A stretch of DNA of 47,424 nt, from positions 1 to 47,424 of the forward strand of contig JAUYCY010000023.1 of NCBI GenBank assembly GCA_030692055.1, written 5' to 3'. Origin of the DNA: Candidatus Omnitrophota bacterium. GTDB taxonomy: Bacteria; Omnitrophota; Koll11; Duberdicusellales; 4484-171. The notes beneath the pieces are model-generated. The model was not told the DNA's origin. It ran no database searches and saw nothing but the letters and a program-made list of their open reading frames with translations. Made by a program: the position numbers and the translations under genes. Every line of letters begins with the position of its first letter. Position 1 is the stretch's first letter. Positions 45,305 to 47,424 of this stretch are shown here, one piece after another.

Positions 45305-45375
45305 AATGAGCAGATAACTTACGCGAGAATACCTTCGAGCGTAAATCATAGTCCCGCAAAAGGCGGGATGTCTGC
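45305..45375 (-). repeat. Leader element before the acyl ligase
   Basis: On the minus strand GCAGAC...ATCTGC arms enclose a CCCGCcttttGCGGG hairpin and ATTTACGC/GCGTAAGTT arms; then TCATTAAAAAGGGGAGG and the ATG. Layout is as in the leaders at 382, 25329 and 32124. Confidence 0.6.
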
Positions 45376-45393
45376 GATTTTATAGTAAAATTT

Positions 45394-45415
45394 AAATAGT
45401 AAAATTTTACTATTT
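45394..45415. promoter_or_regulatory. 22-bp perfect palindrome overlapping the -10 box (candidate operator)
   Basis: AAATAGTAAAATTTTACTATTT reads the same on both strands. A further half-site TATAGTAAAATTT lies directly to the left (45381-45393), making three ATAGTAAAATTT half-sites in a row. Its position on the -10 suits a repressor. The rest of the gap, 45432-45624, is AT-rich with a GATAGCTTTATAGCTAT hairpin near 45483 and nothing else recognised. Confidence 0.55.
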
Positions 45416-45431
45416 TTCTATTTTTAGTCAA
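45404..45431 (-). promoter_or_regulatory. Predicted promoter of the polyketide gene block
   Basis: TTGACT (45426-45431) and TAAAAT (45404-45409) are separated by 16 bp on the minus strand, upstream of the acyl ligase. No other -35/-10 pair of this quality was seen in the 338-bp gap. The 5' UTR would be about 110 bases. Confidence 0.55.
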
Positions 45432-45624
45432 GCTAATTTTAAAAAAGCTTTTTAAGCAGAGTTAGGAAAGTATTTTAAGTGAGATAGCTTTATAGCTATG
45501 TTTACATGAAGAATGGGGATATTTAAAGTTTTTTGGCAAGTGTTTATCTAAAAATAACTTTCGCAGGAACAACCAAAAAAGATATTATGCCTGCCGTCGT
45601 CATATATTTTCTCACATTATTTTT

Positions 45625-46623
45625 TTACTTACAGCAAACCGCATAAACAGTCAAACCCTTCTCAGCACTAAGATCAGCACTAATCTCCCAACCAACAGGT
45701 TTATCATCAGTACCGCAACTTCCGTCTGCTACTAATTTCTTTGTCGCCGAGTCATATTTATAACCGCTACCTGAAATACAATAAGGTCTGTCTACCGGTG
45801 GAGCTTCTTGCTCATCCCACCAGTAAACCCCACCACCGATTGCAGTTTCATCTGTTCCACAAAGCGCCTGTTTTCGCTCTTTTGCTTTTACCTTCGCATA
45901 TGGCATCGCAACGACACGACAAGAAGCTCCGCCTACAGCCACCCAATTTGAAGTATCATTACAAACCTGCAATTGCCCACTATTATAGTGCACAGTCCCG
46001 GGGATACACGGTGTTGCAGTGTCTTGACCTATTCTAACCCCTCCATTCACATCAAGCCTTGCCCGTGGATCGTTAGTTCCCATACCTACATTGCCATTAT
46101 CAGCAACGTAAAGAGAGTCATTAGGTGCTCCTTGCTCTATGGTCATAGGAGTTGTTGTGTTGACCGGTGTAGCTGTATCAGTTGAATTAAACTGTAAATT
46201 TCCTGCGGGAGGTGTACCTGGAGTGCCACCCCTAGAGTTTATATCCCAAGAACCTGTTGATGCGCCATTGGCTGGGTTTTCTCCTTCAATAATTAAATTC
46301 GCATTACCGTTTGTGTTGTCGGTTGAACGGATATGCAGTTCTCCTTGAGGATTAGTTGTACCAATACCCACATTGCCACTAATCCAAACTTCTCCTGGAT
46401 CAGTAGCTGGGTCTGGAGCATCATTACCTCCTATCGCACCATCGGTGTTATTATCTCCTACACCGAGAGTTTGCGTTACCAGCTGACGGTACACCCCAAA
46501 AGGCGCAGGATAGTAGGTGGTAATGGTGATGGTTTCTTGGTTTTGCTGTTGGGAAAAAGCAGGAAGAATAAGAGAACAAGTTAAAAAAAGTAAGGAAAGT
46601 TTTAGAAACAATTTATATCTCAT
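45625..46623 (-). CDS. Secreted surface/fibre-like repeat protein
   Basis: A 332-residue exported protein with signal peptide MRYKLFLKLSLLFLTCSLILPAFS. The mature N-terminus ITTYYPAPFGVYRQLVTQTLGVG and two 'GNVGIGTTNPQGELHI / GNVGMGTNDPRARLDVNGG' repeats resemble tail-fibre or S74-peptidase-type stalk proteins, a set common in Omnitrophota genomes as I know them. The C-terminal third (CRVVAMPYAKVKAKERKQALCGTDETAIGGG...CCK) has about seven Cys. GGAGGGG precedes the ATG. A promoter is seen just upstream. Confidence 0.7.
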   Translation of the reverse strand: MRYKLFLKLSLLFLTCSLILPAFSQQQNQETITITTYYPAPFGVYRQLVTQTLGVGDNNTDGAIGGNDAPDPATDPGEVWISGNVGIGTTNPQGELHIRSTDNTNGNANLIIEGENPANGASTGSWDINSRGGTPGTPPAGNLQFNSTDTATPVNTTTPMTIEQGAPNDSLYVADNGNVGMGTNDPRARLDVNGGVRIGQDTATPCIPGTVHYNSGQLQVCNDTSNWVAVGGASCRVVAMPYAKVKAKERKQALCGTDETAIGGGVYWWDEQEAPPVDRPYCISGSGYKYDSATKKLVADGSCGTDDKPVGWEISADLSAEKGLTVYAVCCK

Positions 46624-46660
46624 AAATTACCCCTCCTTTCGGATTTTCGTTTCTACTTAA

Positions 46661-46688
46661 ATAATATCACCTTATCCTGTTATGTAAA
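46661..46688 (-). promoter_or_regulatory. Predicted promoter of the fibre-like protein gene
   Basis: TTTACA (46683-46688) and TATTAT (46661-46666) are separated by 16 bp on the minus strand, with about 35 bases to the ATG and a strong AAAGGAGGGG in between. Confidence 0.55.
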
Positions 46689-46711
46689 GAAATATCTCGG
46701 TAAGGAAAATT

Positions 46712-47362
46712 TTACGGAATCTCTGACTCTAACTTCTTTATGATGCTCTCCGTTTCTTTTAATATAGATACCGGCAAAAGCTTTGATACCTCTATCTCTC
46801 TTTTCATAGACCTTACGGTACTTAAGAATCTTTTTACAGTCATAAGCCGTATTTTCTGCTTTTCCTCTTCGGGGTCGATTTCTTTACGTTGCCGTATAAG
46901 GGTTGTTAAATCACGCCTTAGCTGCTGCGTGTCTTTACCTTTCTCAAAAATATCTTTTTTAATACTGTCGTAATCTTGGTTATCAAGCGTCTTATTGTTC
47001 TTTGCTTTACGTAGTAAATCAATAGACTCGTAGCTAGGAACCGTAGCTGCACTGGCGGATTCGCTATATTCTTGGGATAGATAATGCGGTTCATCTTTTT
47101 CTAAAAAATAATAGGAGCGCATAAGCTTCATTGCCGTGAGTTTCTTTATGCCTATTTCTTTGGCAGTATAACCCTCAATAGTATTATAACCCCAATCCTT
47201 ATAAAGCTTATCTTTCCAAACAGCGTACAGAGCCCTGCCCAAAGCAACCCATGATGTTTTAAAACTCTTAGCGCTCTCTAAAACATGGTGGCGAAACGAA
47301 TCTCCTTCAACTTTTTCCATTTTTTGCTCAATATTTCTAATAGCTTTTGTCTTAAAATCCAT
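46712..47362 (-). CDS. Hypothetical helical protein
   Basis: About 216 residues from MDFKTKAIRNIEQKMEK. The middle (SWVALGRALYAVWKDKLYKDWGYNTIEGYTAKEIGIKKLTAMKLMRSYYFLEKDEP) looks like a helical DNA-binding-type module in which 'YNTIEGYTAKEIGIKKLTAMKLM' could be a helix-turn-helix. The C-terminal half is charged coiled coil (KDIFEKGKDTQQLRRDLTTLIRQRKEIDPEEEKQK). A TTG five codons upstream is an alternative start; no clear Shine-Dalgarno is seen for either. I do not recognise the family. The remaining bases to the window end hold no gene. Confidence 0.6.
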   Translation of the reverse strand: MDFKTKAIRNIEQKMEKVEGDSFRHHVLESAKSFKTSWVALGRALYAVWKDKLYKDWGYNTIEGYTAKEIGIKKLTAMKLMRSYYFLEKDEPHYLSQEYSESASAATVPSYESIDLLRKAKNNKTLDNQDYDSIKKDIFEKGKDTQQLRRDLTTLIRQRKEIDPEEEKQKIRLMTVKRFLSTVRSMKREIEVSKLLPVSILKETESIIKKLESEIP

Positions 47363-47424
47363 AGTGCTTACATTCAAGTTTCTAACGCAACACTCTTGGT
47401 GAATATCTCTCTAGGCGTATAAAA

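Overview
The window comes from an AT-rich, didermal, probably anaerobic uncultivated bacterium. Signal peptides, lipoboxes, a LolA-like protein, a 2-oxoacid:ferredoxin oxidoreductase and two [4Fe-4S] ferredoxin motifs support this. Intergenic palindromes such as CCTGCCTGCCGGCAGGCAGG (translated as LPAGRQ) and a secreted protein with a 'TTYYPAPFGVYRQL' start resemble what I know of Omnitrophota and neighbouring candidate phyla; this placement is an inference. All genes but one lie on the minus strand, so the window reads right to left.

Region 0.2-11.3 kb is housekeeping: gltX, a korC-korB-(secreted protein)-korA-korD operon, dxs, a PilZ protein, ymdB, rny and 5-formyltetrahydrofolate cyclo-ligase. 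Region 11.3-20.7 kb encodes envelope and secreted proteins: two very large secreted proteins with phospholipase C / S1-P1 nuclease-like zinc sites (one ending in a thioredoxin fold without its CxxC), small lipoproteins, a LolA-like protein (the only plus-strand gene) and an M48 protease. Region 20.7-30.6 kb is carbonyl metabolism: aldehyde dehydrogenase, Zn-alcohol dehydrogenase, an LsrF-like aldolase, and mtnA with a class II aldolase fused to an SCP-2 domain. The last pair, with the nucleoside phosphorylase at 42.9 kb, could form a 5'-deoxyadenosine/MTA salvage route (DHAP shunt). A REP-associated tyrosine transposase between matching hairpins sits at 28.9-29.7 kb.

The main discovery candidate is 30.6-45.3 kb, which reads as a type II (aromatic) polyketide biosynthesis cluster. 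It contains KS-alpha with complete C/H/H residues, a KS-beta/chain-length-factor partner that has lost all three, an acyl carrier protein, a WhiE-like SRPBCC aromatase/cyclase, a PF04199 metal-dependent cyclase, an SDR ketoreductase, an MFS exporter, an AMP-forming acyl ligase, a BchE-like B12 radical SAM enzyme, an ACMSD-type amidohydrolase and a PanE-TIGR04076-TIGR04076 fusion. A promoter whose -10 box lies in a perfect 22-bp palindrome precedes the first gene.

The second theme is non-coding. Most gene junctions carry short palindromic elements built from repeated 6-12 bp words (cacagat, gattacacagatt, cgcagat, gcggat, cacgaat, gcgctatg) followed by the reverse complements of the same words. 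They run from the stop codon of one gene to the Shine-Dalgarno of the next. They repeatedly supply the last codons and stop of the upstream gene (several unrelated proteins end in HR-stop), extend N-termini, or are inserted in frame inside proteins. At least six word or terminal-repeat families share this architecture.
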